From NCBI RefSeq assembly GCF_001949145.1, contig NW_019091523.1, forward strand, positions 544,641-608,640: a stretch of 64,000 nucleotides of DNA, given 5' to 3'. The notes below the pieces were generated by a model. It saw only the letters and a list, made by a program, of their open reading frames with translations, searched no databases and was not told the DNA's origin. Shown here piece by piece: positions 34,037 through 46,000 of the stretch (positions are counted from its first letter, which is position 1; each line of letters opens with the position of its first letter). The stretch is from Acanthaster planci (lineage: Eukaryota > Echinodermata > Asteroidea > Valvatida > Acanthasteridae). The position numbers and the translations under genes were made by a program.

Positions 34037-35554
34037 AAGGGTAATCTTTTGAGTTTTGAGCCTGTTCCGCGTTAATGTAGAAATAATAAGTTTTAATTGA
34101 GGGTTTAATTGTTGCCTGTGTCTTCGATACGTTCGATTCCAATTTAAACTTAACCACTTTGTATTCATGTTTTATAGCGGTAGTGAAGTACATATAAATA
34201 GATCGCAGAGCTGTGTAGTACATCTTCCAAAATGGAATTTCGTACTTACGTATATAAAACCAGAAATATGGACGCTTAAAAAGCAGGTTTTCCCAGAAGC
34301 AATATAAAACTGAGCTTTGACTTTCCAAATAAAGTAATACGTTTATGTGACTTGAATGAAATAGTGTTCAGTTTATTTTATCAAAAAAGAAGTTTTTTAT
34401 TCAAACTTATTCAAAATTCGTAAATAAATCGAGGAATGGATGACTTATGTGCGGCATGGATTCTGGATATTGACGTGCGGCTGAATCGCCAACTGAATCG
34501 CTGGTAACCTTTAGCCAGATGCATGCAGCAACAAAGCAGTGAATTATTCTGTGTGTGGTGACTGTATAGTTTAGATATACATGTAGTTTTATTTCGCAAA
34601 ATGGCAGCTTACCAGTTGTTTGAGGGTTACAGCGATGTATAGGTCCAGCTGAATACATACCCCGACACACTTTACCCTGTAGATGACAGCAAACATAAAA
34701 TTGGTATACGACGTGCGGTGCGACTGCACTGGATGTTTCTACCACGGACGCATACAATTAACTTTGGACCGGCAATGCAGCATTCGTGATACGGACGTCG
34801 TTTAACCCACCGGAAGTAAGTGCCGACCATTTTATCGTGCCGAAAGTTTCTGAACTAATCAACGCTAACCTATGGAAGACTTTCACGATTTCTGATATGT
34901 TTGTAAAAAATATTCAATAATATCAGTACACCGCATCCAATTACTGCCCAGGGGTTATGGGTAAGGTTTAGTAGGAATAACTCTTGCAGATGATGTCCTT
35001 GTCCCATGTAATCACGCGAGGAAAACGTGAATTATGGCCAAAAATGTTTCGCAGTTCTCTGTCGAACTGAATAGAGGTTATTTTCACGTACGAGACTCAC
35101 TGGCGATTAGCTCGACCAGACCTGATAGCATTGTATCGAAGAGAGGTTTCTATCCCAATACTGACCCTAAACCTTGTAACAAAAATTTAATGAAAAAACA
35201 CCCCTTTTTTGCTGGCTTAGTGTTAATTATTTATGTACTGCTTACTTGATTTTATTTCACTTCTTTGTGACAGATGCTGGCCCACCGTGACACTGGGAAA
35301 TGTCTGTTTCTTGCATGCCCCATGTCTTAATTATTGTGGCAAAATAAAAAGGAATATTCTCCATTTTAAAGTTAATGCGCATTTTGCTCTGTCAACTTGA
35401 TTTTTTTTAATGGCCAGGCATATCTAAAACCAGTTTTTGTATATATGAAAGGTAATCGTCAAAACTGTACCGGTGAAATGTAAAAAGAATTTCCTTTCCT
35501 GACATGCCTGAGGATCGGAGTTAGTCTTGCCAAATGTTCTGCACACCATATGCA

Positions 35555-35735
35555 GCGAGGTATGAGACGGAGAGAACCCCCCCCCTGCTTTGTGTTGGTC
35601 ATTGTCTCGCAGGAATCTGGGGAATTCCTTTCAGACATCTTGGGGGGGGGGATGTGTTAAGTAACAATAGTCTGGAATGTGTATAGGGATTGGACATGTT
35701 GGGGGGGTACCCCTCGGTCTCATTTCTTGCTGGGT
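35555..35735 (-). mobile_element. GGGACGGA-end MITE, complete inverted copy
   Basis: It begins GTATGAGACGGAGAGAACCC and ends GGTACCCCTCGGTCTCAT. The interior matches the reverse complement of 45430-45605, including TTTGTGTTGGTCATTGT and TGTATAGGGATTGGACA. Terminal repeats of about 14 bases and homopolymer G runs are present. Confidence 0.8.
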
Positions 35736-37904
35736 ATACTGCTCACTGCCGCATCACAAAGCAGCATATCCTCCTCGTGGTTCAGTTCTTGTGAAAGAAA
35801 ATCCCTGTTTTAAAGAATTATAAAATATAAAGAAATCCGAGGAAAATCCATTGAATTTGGTTCTGCAAACAATATTGTTTGAAAGAAACCTGCTGAGAAT
35901 AAGCACATAAAGTGACAAAAACCGATGAGCAGATGCTGGACGCTAATACATGTACATGTACTCAATAGGAGAAACGGCGAAAAAGTGGAGATTATTTGAT
36001 TTGAATAGGCGAGGACACGAGCGTCACCCGGGTATGCTACTGAGAAAACCTTATTTGTTGTTATTCCAACAGATAACAGACAACGGATACATTTTGCAAC
36101 AGTTCAGATTCCTGTAACTCTGTATTAAAGACATATCGATATACATGTGTACTGGGGCTTCTGGCTCAAATAATTCGAGAAAAAGAAAAGACAAATTCCG
36201 ATTCGATCGTGAACAGCTGAGAAAGACGCCGCACGTAAAGCTTTTTTGATAAAAAAGTAGTGATGAACAGCGCATAATTACCTATAGATTTTCCATGCCG
36301 TATTTTTCATCTTTGCACAGGAATTAGTGGAGATTTCTCCTTAACAGAATACAGTACATTTGCTCCAATACTGATTGCCTGTTTAATCAAAATGTAGAAA
36401 TGAAACTCTCCCTGGACCTTTATCACGGATGCTGAAATAATCCTTTAGATGCGGTTCACTGGTTGGTAATTTCTTTATTTTTTACACGAGAAACGCTCTC
36501 TCTCGAGTCCGTAAATTTGCATGTATACTAGGATTTTTTTATTCTCTTAAACAATGGCTTATTTTTTTGTGTCACATTTTAAAGCATTATTTTTGCTTTC
36601 ATGTTTTATTATATTTTCCTCATCTTTTTGACCATTTGTGTGATCTAAATAATTTTTATTTCGCATTATTTTTAATTTTATATTAAATTCTTTTCATAAC
36701 AATTCAAACAGAAACAAAATACGAATTAGCAATTAAACATTGACCAATCATAATTTTTATAGAGATCTCTACTCGTGAACCAAACGTTTCGTTTCAGGAA
36801 ATATTTTGCATAAACTGGTCAAAAAAAAAAAGAATTAGAAGATTTCACGTTCAACAAATAACATTGCACGAATCTCACGAATGCTTGTCGATTCACAAAA
36901 TTAAACGCCAAAACACAAACCGGGGGAGTGTCCAGTGTCCACGAGAATTTAAATGCTTTTTGAGTGTTTTTCCAAATTAAATGCTGACCCTTTTCTTTTT
37001 AAATAACAAGATTGTGCCATCGCATGCTCTTAGAATGAAATTGAATGATCACTTTTGCTCTCTGAATGGTGATCTCCCTGTGTTTAAACTCTAATTGATC
37101 TGTTAGATTTTTGGATCTGATAGGTCAGTTGCAGTGGTGCACCCAGGATATGCTAGTTGCCAATCAGACCTGAAATTTACCCCTTCTAAAAAGCAATAGC
37201 TCGTGATGTGAGCCCCTCAGCCCGGTTGCGCCACATAAACTGGGATGTATGGCCTTATCGGAGCTAGTAGTTTGAGATAGGTGTACATGTATTGTATCTT
37301 AGTTTTCAGAAAGTAAAAACAGTAAAAATGGAAGGGGGGGGGACTTGGGGCATGGTTGAGCCACTGGTCAATAGATCTATTTCAATGGATTTTTAAAGTT
37401 AATTAGTCGAGACAATCGAAAAAAATAAGTATGACGTTGGACAAGGGCTACGCGGGCCAATGGGGGAAAAGCTCGACCCTTTGACAACATAAATTTGGCA
37501 CACAAAAAACATCATGATCAACAGTAGACAGTGATGTTTGTTACATAACTTGTTTATTGTGTATTGACAGTGCATGTTGGTACGTACAAGTGATATGTGA
37601 ATCAGTGTGTAAGCATCCAATCATAAATGTCGTTTTAATGAAGCTGCAACTGTCTTATGTATTAACATCATAATTAGGCGAGATAAGGGATGCCACTGTA
37701 TTATGAGAAATTTACAGTATTCACAATTCGGCCATATTGAATTGAAAGTGAGATTGACTTTCATTTTTGAACCCTATAATCAAAATGAACGCAGTGAAAT
37801 AAACGTTCCTTGCAAATTAATATCATTTACAATTGTGAATAATGTAAAATTTATGATGAATTACATCTAAATATTTTAAACACTTAAACGAAAATGAAAG
37901 TTAG

Positions 37905-37990
37905 GAACCCCTAATGGTCTGGCACCACTCTATTTAACTAATTACATTGAATCTGATTGATTTGGGAACAAGATTAAAACTTTGAATGCG
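37905..37990 (+). pseudogene. LINE remnant (post-reverse-transcriptase NGLAP motif)
   Basis: Frame +, from 37910, reads PNGLAPLYLTNYIESD then a stop, followed by KIKTL. NGLAP-x-YL-x-x-x-I is the typical conserved segment shortly after the reverse-transcriptase core of CR1/Jockey/L2-type LINEs. The flanks have no long frame, so it is a decayed fragment. Confidence 0.5.
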
Positions 37991-38319
37991 GTCTGTTACA
38001 AATTTTTTTATCCGGGATTGAAATAAGAAGTGAAACCAAACGTTTCGAGGAAGTTATTTCAGGTCCATCACAAGTCTGCACCAGGCAATGTGAATGGTGT
38101 GAATTTTATTATAAAACATGTTTTGTGCAACTTCCTAAGTATTAAAGGCAATTATCTGGCAGCTCTGTTTTTGGTCACTCTCATTAAATAGTGCAGTTTT
38201 TAAGCATTTAAGGCTTCCCATGTTTTCCTGACATTACTCTGTTGTCACTACAGGCAGACAATGTTTTTTTTTTAATTTTTCTCCACACTGTGTACTCAAT
38301 TTTTTTTCAGTTGAAATAT

Positions 38320-39465
38320 AGGTTTTCCCGGCCAATGTCGGAAAATGTATAAATGAATTAGTAATTGCAGCATTCGTTTTCGAGCGAAACAGAACGAACA
38401 TTCAAATACCCGTTTCTGTTTAACAAATAAAAATTCTATTTCAATGAGGGTGCATTCAGTCGTATGCAATCAGCGTTCACTTTCCCGATATAGCGCTGGT
38501 TTAGTATGTTGACATTCATTTTTGCGCGAAATTGAATGCACCTCAGCAATCCTGTTTTCGTCTTATTTTGAACGGGCGATTTCGCGCGAAGTGTTAGTCA
38601 AGAATTAGAATTTGTTTGCATTAGCTGATTGGTTTCCATTTTCATTGGAAACTACCGACTATTGTAGGAGACGTATGAACACCGGCGCTGAGGGAACCTT
38701 CCTTCCTTCTTCTGCTTCGTTTCAATCATAAAAACCTTACTTTTTGTACATGACCCCCCACAAGTAACCTAACATTTATTATCAAAAAGGTGTCATGATT
38801 TGTGTAACCTTGTATATTCTAATCAAATTGAACCTATATTTTTCGATTTTGAATGACAGCAAATGAAAATGAATACTCACTACCGAAGGGTTACCGTAAA
38901 AGAAAGATTTTCAGCGAGTAAGAATGCACATTTGTTGTAATTGGCAACGAAAACGTCAATCCGAAATCCCAATCACGTATTTGTAATCTCTTTAATGCAA
39001 CGTAATGCACATTCATTTACTTGAAGGATGCAAAACGAAGTCGAATGTTTGTTATTGCAAACATGCAACCAGGTTTTAAATAGTTTTCAAAATCTACTCC
39101 AAATTGAATTTTATTTTACAAATTAGATCACTCATTTTCCGAAATTGGATGGGAAACCCTATCGTTTATGAGAAAACTCTGCTTGCTGGCCCAATTATAA
39201 TGGACTAAGGAAAAAACGCCAAATTGAATTTTTGTTTTGCAAATTAGATCTCGCATTTTGCAAAATTGGACGGGAAACCCTATAGTTTATAAGAAAACTC
39301 CGCTTGCTGGTCCAATTATAATGGACTAAAGAAGAAACGCCAAACTGATTTTTGTTTTACAAATTAGATCTCGCATTTTGCAAAATTGTACGGGAACCCT
39401 ATAGTTTATGAGAAAACTCCGCTTGCGGGCTCAATTATAACGGACTAAGGAAAAAACACCAAATC
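38320..39465. mobile_element. TIR element F, copy 1, with ~120 bp tandem units at its right end
   Basis: The left end GGTTTTCCCGGCCAATGTCG at 38323 is complementary to CATTTTCCGAAATTGGATGG..AAACC near 39136-39163. The interior 38860-39080 matches 41260-41480 very closely. The right-end block (ACAAATTAGATC, CATTTTCCGAAATTGG, GAAAACTC.GCTTGCTGG, CAATTATAATGGACTAA) is repeated three times at about 39100, 39220 and 39341. No open frame. Confidence 0.82.
39100..39465. repeat. Three tandem ~120 bp units at the right end of element F
   Basis: Units start at about 39100, 39220 and 39341 and each includes GGGAA.CCTAT.GTTTATGAG-like text and GGACTAA.GAAAAAAC. Identity between units is high by eye. Copy 2 of the element carries only one partial unit. 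Confidence 0.85.
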
Positions 39466-40704
39466 GCTAATGTACATAAGATTTGCGTCAACAAAATATC
39501 CACAATTCGCACAAATTTGCATTCCTTGAAACGGCTATAACACTGCTGTTTCTGCCTTAGATGACATCACACTTTTGCTTATAAATATGCAAATTGACAT
39601 TAGTCTGAAAATCAAAAGGCAAGAAAATGAATATGGCTGGACAAAAAGTTAAAATTGGGTAAATAGGACACAAAAGAGTGTTTTAAAAATCCCTATTTAA
39701 TAAATGCATTGCATTGGCCCTTTGAGCTGTTTTAATTTACCAAAATTTTACAAGTACATTTCAATATGGCGATATTATAACAATTATTTCGACCAATAAT
39801 CGGAACTGTGCAGTTTAGACAAAGTACATAGACTTAGTAAGTTATTAAGCACAAATTGATATGTTCAAATTTGTTGTACATCAAGGACACTAATTTAAAC
39901 TGTGAAGGCATTTCATGGCGCTGTAGGCAGCCACCGAAGAACCTACATTCTGCCTATACCGTACACAGCCAGAGTTAGTAAAATACTGATTACTGCGAAG
40001 AGAAGCAAACTGAACCCACAAAAACCTTACGCCAAAGCGGACTATAAACAAGCAACTCTATTAACACGTTGACATGAAATACTACGGCTTCACGGTTTAA
40101 TCATTGTGGTAATTTTCCACTGACAATAGTATTTACACAAACAGTTTTTACTCGATTATTTTTTCACAACATGTTGTTCTTTGAAGAAACACAACAGCCC
40201 GCCCCGACTTCTATTAACAATTTCTGAAAGTACATTGTACGTAAGCACTCTGCGGGCCTGCAAATTATATAGGCCTATAGGACCCCCATGCCTTAGCCAA
40301 TCGTAATTGACTTAAACTGGGCCAGCGCCTGGGGCAGAAAATTTAATGTGCCAAAAGCTTTTGATTTGGCTAACACGTGTCAGATGGCCACAATGGCTGA
40401 CCATACCAGCTGACTCGTCTGTTTAATAGAATCAAGGAGTCAATTATTAGTCTACAGAGACCAAGGGCTATTTTTTTGATACCTTGGGTCTACCGTTGTA
40501 CGTAACCCTAACGGTGGCATAGCTACGGTGTAAGGGAGATTCATAGGGAAAGTCCCATGTCCCTGTGTCCCACCTCGATTAGAATTTTGAACAGCACACT
40601 GCCTATGTACAAGCCATTTGATTCTATTTCAATGCCTCCTGCAAGTTACACATCTGAGGCCTCATTAGTTTGCAAAGAATACATGAGAAAATAGCAGATA
40701 TATA

Positions 40705-41565
40705 GGTTTTCCCAGCCAATTCTAATTAACAAATGCATTCGGCCGTACAGAGTCAGCGTTCAATTTCCTGATATCGCACCGGTTTAGTGTACTGACATTC
40801 ATTTTTGTGCGAAATTGAATGCACCTCAGCAGTCCTGCATTCGTTTTAATTTGAAGTCAATCTATTTCACAAAATATGCAGGCGATTTCGGGCGAAGTGT
40901 TATTTAACGTCACAGTGCCTGGTCAAGAATAAAAATTCGTTTGTTTGCCAACAGAAATTACTTTCTTAGAAGTGTTTCGTTGATTGGTTGAATGTTTGAA
41001 TATTCATGACTGAAATAAAGCAATCAAGTTGTCATTGGAAACTAATGACTATTTTAGGAAACGTATAAACACCGGGGTTGTGAGGGAACCTTCCTTCTTG
41101 TGCTGCGCTTCAATCGTAGAAACCTTAATTTTTTTTACAGTTTGATAACAAAAACACGGTAAATGAGTAACATGACATTTCTTATCAAAGTGGTGTCATG
41201 ATTTGTGTAGCCTTGTTTATTCTAATTAAATTGAACGTAAATTTTGCGATTTTGGATTACAGCAAATGAAAATGAATACTCACTTCCGAAAGGTCACGGT
41301 AAAAGACAGATTTTCAGCAAATAAGAATGCACATTTGTTGTAATTGGCAATGGATACGTCAATCCGAAATCCCAATCACGTATTTGTAATCTCTTTAATG
41401 AAACGTAATGCACATTCATTTACTTGAAGGATGCAAAACGAAGTCGAATGCTTGTCACTGCGAAAATGAAACCAGGTTTTAAGTCGTTTCCCAAATCTAC
41501 GCTAAATTGAAATTTTGTTTTACAAAATAAATCACGCATTTTCCGAAATTGGCTGGGAAAACCAA
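40705..41565. mobile_element. TIR element F, copy 2
   Basis: It starts GGTTTTCCCAGCCAATTCTA at about 40707 and ends AATTGGCTGGGAAAACC at about 41561, a clear terminal inverted repeat of 16 or more bases. The interior matches copy 1 in the same orientation, with indels of tens of bases. About 855 bases, no coding capacity: non-autonomous DNA transposon. Confidence 0.85.
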
Positions 41566-42492
41566 TAATAATTCATAATATCGAACCGGAAAGAAAAAAC
41601 AACATCGTGCCCAAAACTGACCTCACACTCCTGAAAATCTAAATTCATTGCGACCTGACAATATAACGACAAGTCAACTGAGTGCACTCGTATGCAGATG
41701 GAAAGTCAAAAATTATTCTTAAGGTTGTTTGTAGGTAAAACTAAAAGAACATGGAACAAAATAAGTTTAATATTTTACAATTTTTAAAGTTAAAAACAAA
41801 GGAGTTATCGGTATTTAAGACAGATTTTAAAGTACAATGTACCTTTTGTAGGCGAAAACGACATCAAGCCAGTCCAAATGAATCTAAAACCCATCGACAG
41901 TAGGTACTTAAATCCTTGCAACGTTATAAATTCTCGTTCTCGACGGAAGTATTGAAGTGAATAATGAACCTTGGTACGATAATGGCGGAAGCAACAGGTC
42001 GTTATTGAAATCCATTTTCACTCATCTCCAGACAATTTTTCCACAAACTTACTTGAAAAACACAAACATACATTCCGACCCGAGTGCCGCTAGTAGTGGC
42101 TTCAGCTTGGAAACCGTTCTTCCAAAATCATCAAACTTGATAGGGCGGTCCCATATTTTCTAAAGGTTCCATTGGCAGGCCGCGGAAGGCGAAGATCGCC
42201 GTGTGACCTGTCATTTCAGGCTGTCCTTCCTTACCTACTTCACCACGCAAGCCAGCTCGATTAAAACCCCTTTTCCCACCTTTTGTGCCCATCAACATTA
42301 TGATGCTGAAGCTGAGCCGTAGTTCAGATGGCTATTATAATATAATACCGGTGCACTTCACACAGTGTCATGTTGCTTTGATTTTGAAAGTGTGCAAACA
42401 CTTCATGTGCGCCCCTACGTGAAGTAGGAAACATGAGAAGGAAACGAGATTATTTCGATACTTTTGTGCGTTTCTCTAGAGGCTGATGCCTT

Positions 42493-43065
42493 CTACTCCC
42501 CTTTTATCTCCAGTTCAATTGTGGGCTCCTCAGCCTTTTTCGTCTCCTTGACAACGACCTGGTACTCAGAGGTGTTGGATGAAGACATGGACAACACATC
42601 AGGGTCTTTATGGATCAATTTAGCCTCCCTGTCGATGCCTGATGGCTTGATATCCCCAATGTAGATGCGTTCCTTGTTGAAGTACATGGAGGCCGACACA
42701 TCTCCCGAGGGCGACGTAGTCCGACGGAGGTACAGGGCGCCTCGGGTGTTGTCGCTGGCCGTGGACGGTCCCGCCTTTTGACTCCGGCTCACGTCGGCCA
42801 GGGGCAAACCGGCGCCGCCGCCGCTGCCCTGCAAAGCCGGTGCCCCACTCTGCGAGGCCCTGAACATCCGGAGAAAGTCTCGCCTGTAGCGGGAGCTGGC
42901 TATGAAGTAAATAAGGGGGTTCATCATACAGGAGGATTTAGCGAAAAGCGTTGGGGCCAGGGCCGTTGCTGTGTTGAGTTCAAGTCTGCTGAAAACCACC
43001 CAGATACAGACGACAGCGTACGGGGTCCAAGCTATCACGAAACTTGCCGTCATCATAATACACAT
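42493..43065 (-). CDS. Opn5-like: Opn5-like opsin terminal exon (TM6, TM7, tail)
   Basis: The acceptor is ATGTTCCCAG before 43065; the frame runs to the stop at 42493. It encodes MCIMMTASFVIAWTPYAVV (TM6), APTLFAKSSCMMNPLIYF (TM7, with the retinal Lys and NPxxY), then a ~130-residue tail. The tail has a Gly/Ala-rich patch, then Ser/Thr clusters such as MSSSNTSEY, plausible sites for receptor kinases. Confidence 0.96.
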   Translation of the reverse strand: MCIMMTASFVIAWTPYAVVCIWVVFSRLELNTATALAPTLFAKSSCMMNPLIYFIASSRYRRDFLRMFRASQSGAPALQGSGGGAGLPLADVSRSQKAGPSTASDNTRGALYLRRTTSPSGDVSASMYFNKERIYIGDIKPSGIDREAKLIHKDPDVLSMSSSNTSEYQVVVKETKKAEEPTIELEIKGE

Positions 43066-46000
43066 CTGGGAACATGAACATTGCGGAAAAGTCATATTCT
43101 ACATATTCTGCTCGTATAGATTAACAATCGAGACAGAAAAATGTGGTTGGTTTGTTGAATAGATCTTTTTATGTCACAGTCGTACCGTTTATCTACAACT
43201 TGCTGGAAAACTGTCAGGCTGGCGTTGCACCCGACTCGACTAACCATTGCTGTTCTACAAACGAGGCTTTTACAGTTAATTGCCAACATTTCAAATGTGG
43301 AGGTAATATATCATCAAATTATTTGATACGGGTGAAAAGGCTTGTAAGTTAGACTAAAGTCGATAACACGTTAAAATGAGCGTTCTTGTTTCCCTTATAT
43401 TACCACAAACTTGAAGGCCACAAATTTTGGTCGGAAATTAAATCTTCCGACAGGAAACATGGCTAAAAAAATATCCTATGAGATTCGAACCACGGACAAC
43501 GTCAGTATCAGTCCTTTTCACAAACAACACAAACCTGCTAGACCCGAATCTCTTTTTTTTCTTTCTCTTGCGCCCACAGTGCCACAAAATGCTGTTCCGT
43601 GATTCAGGTGCCTATATTACCTGCAAGCTTCGTATGGTGGTATTTGCTGTAATTCCTCGTTTATTAACAACGCTATAGGTAGACGGAATGGGTGGACCGT
43701 CAGCAGAAAACAAAAAGGGTAATGTTTCCACATGCGTCGGCCATAGTGCACCAATACGAATAGTAAACAATATGAGAGGGGTCAATTCAACTGTTGTTTG
43801 TCTGCACCCCTGAAGGAACAATACAAACGTATTCAAAACACTGGACTTAAGTCCTTCTAAAGGGTTATTTCTTTCAGAAACTGTGGAGGGCGCTTTGCAA
43901 CTTACTCGATACAGGGGATCTATCTGTCAACAAATGTGAAAAGCACTGGCTGGTAGAAGTGAAGTCACTGCCCCCCCCCATATTACAAACACACCAACTA
44001 TAGATTTATATAGATTTTGTGAATGATTAGCGTTGTTTGGAGGGAACCCCTCCGCACATTTTATCCAAGAATTCGGGAACCATATCGTAGAAGTGACTTA
44101 TTAAGTTCGAACGTGTATTTGGTGTAATACTGATTCTATAACAGCACCTGTTTTCAAACTTGTTGGGTATTTTCACGTCCTCATAAATCATACCTTATTT
44201 TTCCATTTATGCTCATATTTATTTGAAATGTGACGCTGCAAATTGGCAGGATACCTTTTTAAAATCCGTGTTTGCGTTCTTCAAGACACCACGCGAAATA
44301 TACCAGACACCAGATTCAAAAGTGAACGTTAATTTCAATGGACCGCCAGCCACCCGACTATTCCTGATGACTAAATGTGTGTTTCGCCTCGTGTTTTGAG
44401 GTGAAATTATCTCTAGAGAGAAATATCTTCAAAGTCATTGGTTAAGTCACTGAAAATGAAAGAATAATGAAAGATGACGAAGTGAGCTATAATTTGACAT
44501 GTGTCTTGTGCACCTGAAAAACTTGTGAGTAGTTATACTGATTATTTTTAAACTTGGGGTATTTTGTACTGTAGTCTATGGCAGCTTATTTAGTGGTCTG
44601 CAACCAGAACCATTGGCTGTATTCAATGAGGCTCAAGCAAACTTGCGTCATGCATTTGCTATTCCGAGCGCCCAAGAAGGGCGGTGGGGACGAGCGAAGT
44701 AGCCATAGGGAGGTCCCTTGGAAATGTGGTTGGCACGCTCCCTTAGCGCCGTTTCGCAGGCACATACACGGAATAATTTGGGCGCAGTTAGGTTACTGAA
44801 AATGCACTCAACCTGGAGTTGAATTAGGCACACGAGCAAAACCCGTGCCTGGGCAACTCAGAACACACACTCAGTTGATACGACGGCCAGAACGCCCTCA
44901 CCTTTGTCACGTGAAAATCGACCTTGACGTCTTTCCTGTGCATCTGCAGAAACATGACCACGCCTAAGTCCTTCTCCTCCATGCGGGTCGGGTCCACTTG
45001 ATTACTCCGCTTGGCTACCCGGAAGTAACAGTACAGAATGATAATCAAGGGTGCAAAGAAAACACCCAAGACGCAGGCCGTGTTGTAGCTAAGGTGGGAG
45101 ACACTGCGACCAGTCCAGTCCAGAGAACAGGACAGACCGAACGGCTCGTATGTATAGCTGCTCCAGCCCAGGAACGGCGTGAGGGTCCAGAAGAACACAT
45201 ACGCCCAGATGATCCCCATGACCTTGAAGGTGACCTTTGGGGTCAGCTTGTGCTCTGTGAGAGACATTATAGTGGGTGAAAACACTGATGGCCAGAGGAA
45301 GTCATGGTGCAAACCCTCCATACATTACAATGCTTTCGTCATCTTTTTCACCACTGCATTATCAGCACTCATCCCGCGTACCTATCGCCCGCGAATATAC
45401 GTGGTGTTGTCTTAAGCTTTTGTATACCAGGCAAGATATGGGACGGAGGGGTACCCCCCCTTACCTGTCCAATCCCTATACACACTCTAGACTATTGTAA
45501 CCTAACACATACCCCCCTAGAAGTCTGTAAAGAATTCCTGAGATTCCGATCAAACAGTGACCAACACAAAGGCGGGGGGTTCTCTCCGTCCCATATTTTG
45601 CTTCAAATGAGCGTTTGCTCCCTATAATCGCCTTATTATCCCAGGGTGCCTTTGAGTGAAAAATCTCTCTCCAAAATTCTCGAAGACGGACGTGTTGCAT
45701 GACATTGAAAGGGATGCTTACTCGAAATGTGGGCATCTATACTGTTGGCATATACTTGGCAACGAGTACATAATTTAGTCTTGGCAGGGGATCACTGAAC
45801 TCAAAGCTCTTGCGAGGAGACTTTTACGAGATTCGATTCAATACAGTCCGCTCGCCTACTTCATGCGCTGTATATGCCGTGCTTCTAAGCTAAACTTGAA
45901 GCTGCTTTATGAGCACGTATTGTGTTAATGCCGGTTGTCGCCATACGGTTCAGACGGCAAAGAAAAAAAAATTACACAACACGTTGGGGGATTCTCGATT

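Larger units (their letters stand above)
33844..42492. other. Intergenic region between the B4GALT-like gene and the opsin
   Basis: The 3' ends of both genes face each other across 8.6 kb. It holds the B4GALT-like 3' UTR, a MITE at 35555-35735, a LINE remnant near 37905 and the two TIR elements at about 38320-39465 and 40705-41565. Base composition is AT-rich from 36500 on. No exon was seen. Confidence 0.6.

Noticed and set aside
39100-39465. CRISPR-like array of three repeats
   Set aside because: The ~120 bp units are contiguous tandem copies without unique spacers and are part of a transposon end in an animal genome.
42778-43077. Plus-strand frames over the opsin terminal exon
   Set aside because: Shadows of the opsin coding sequence on the opposite strand.
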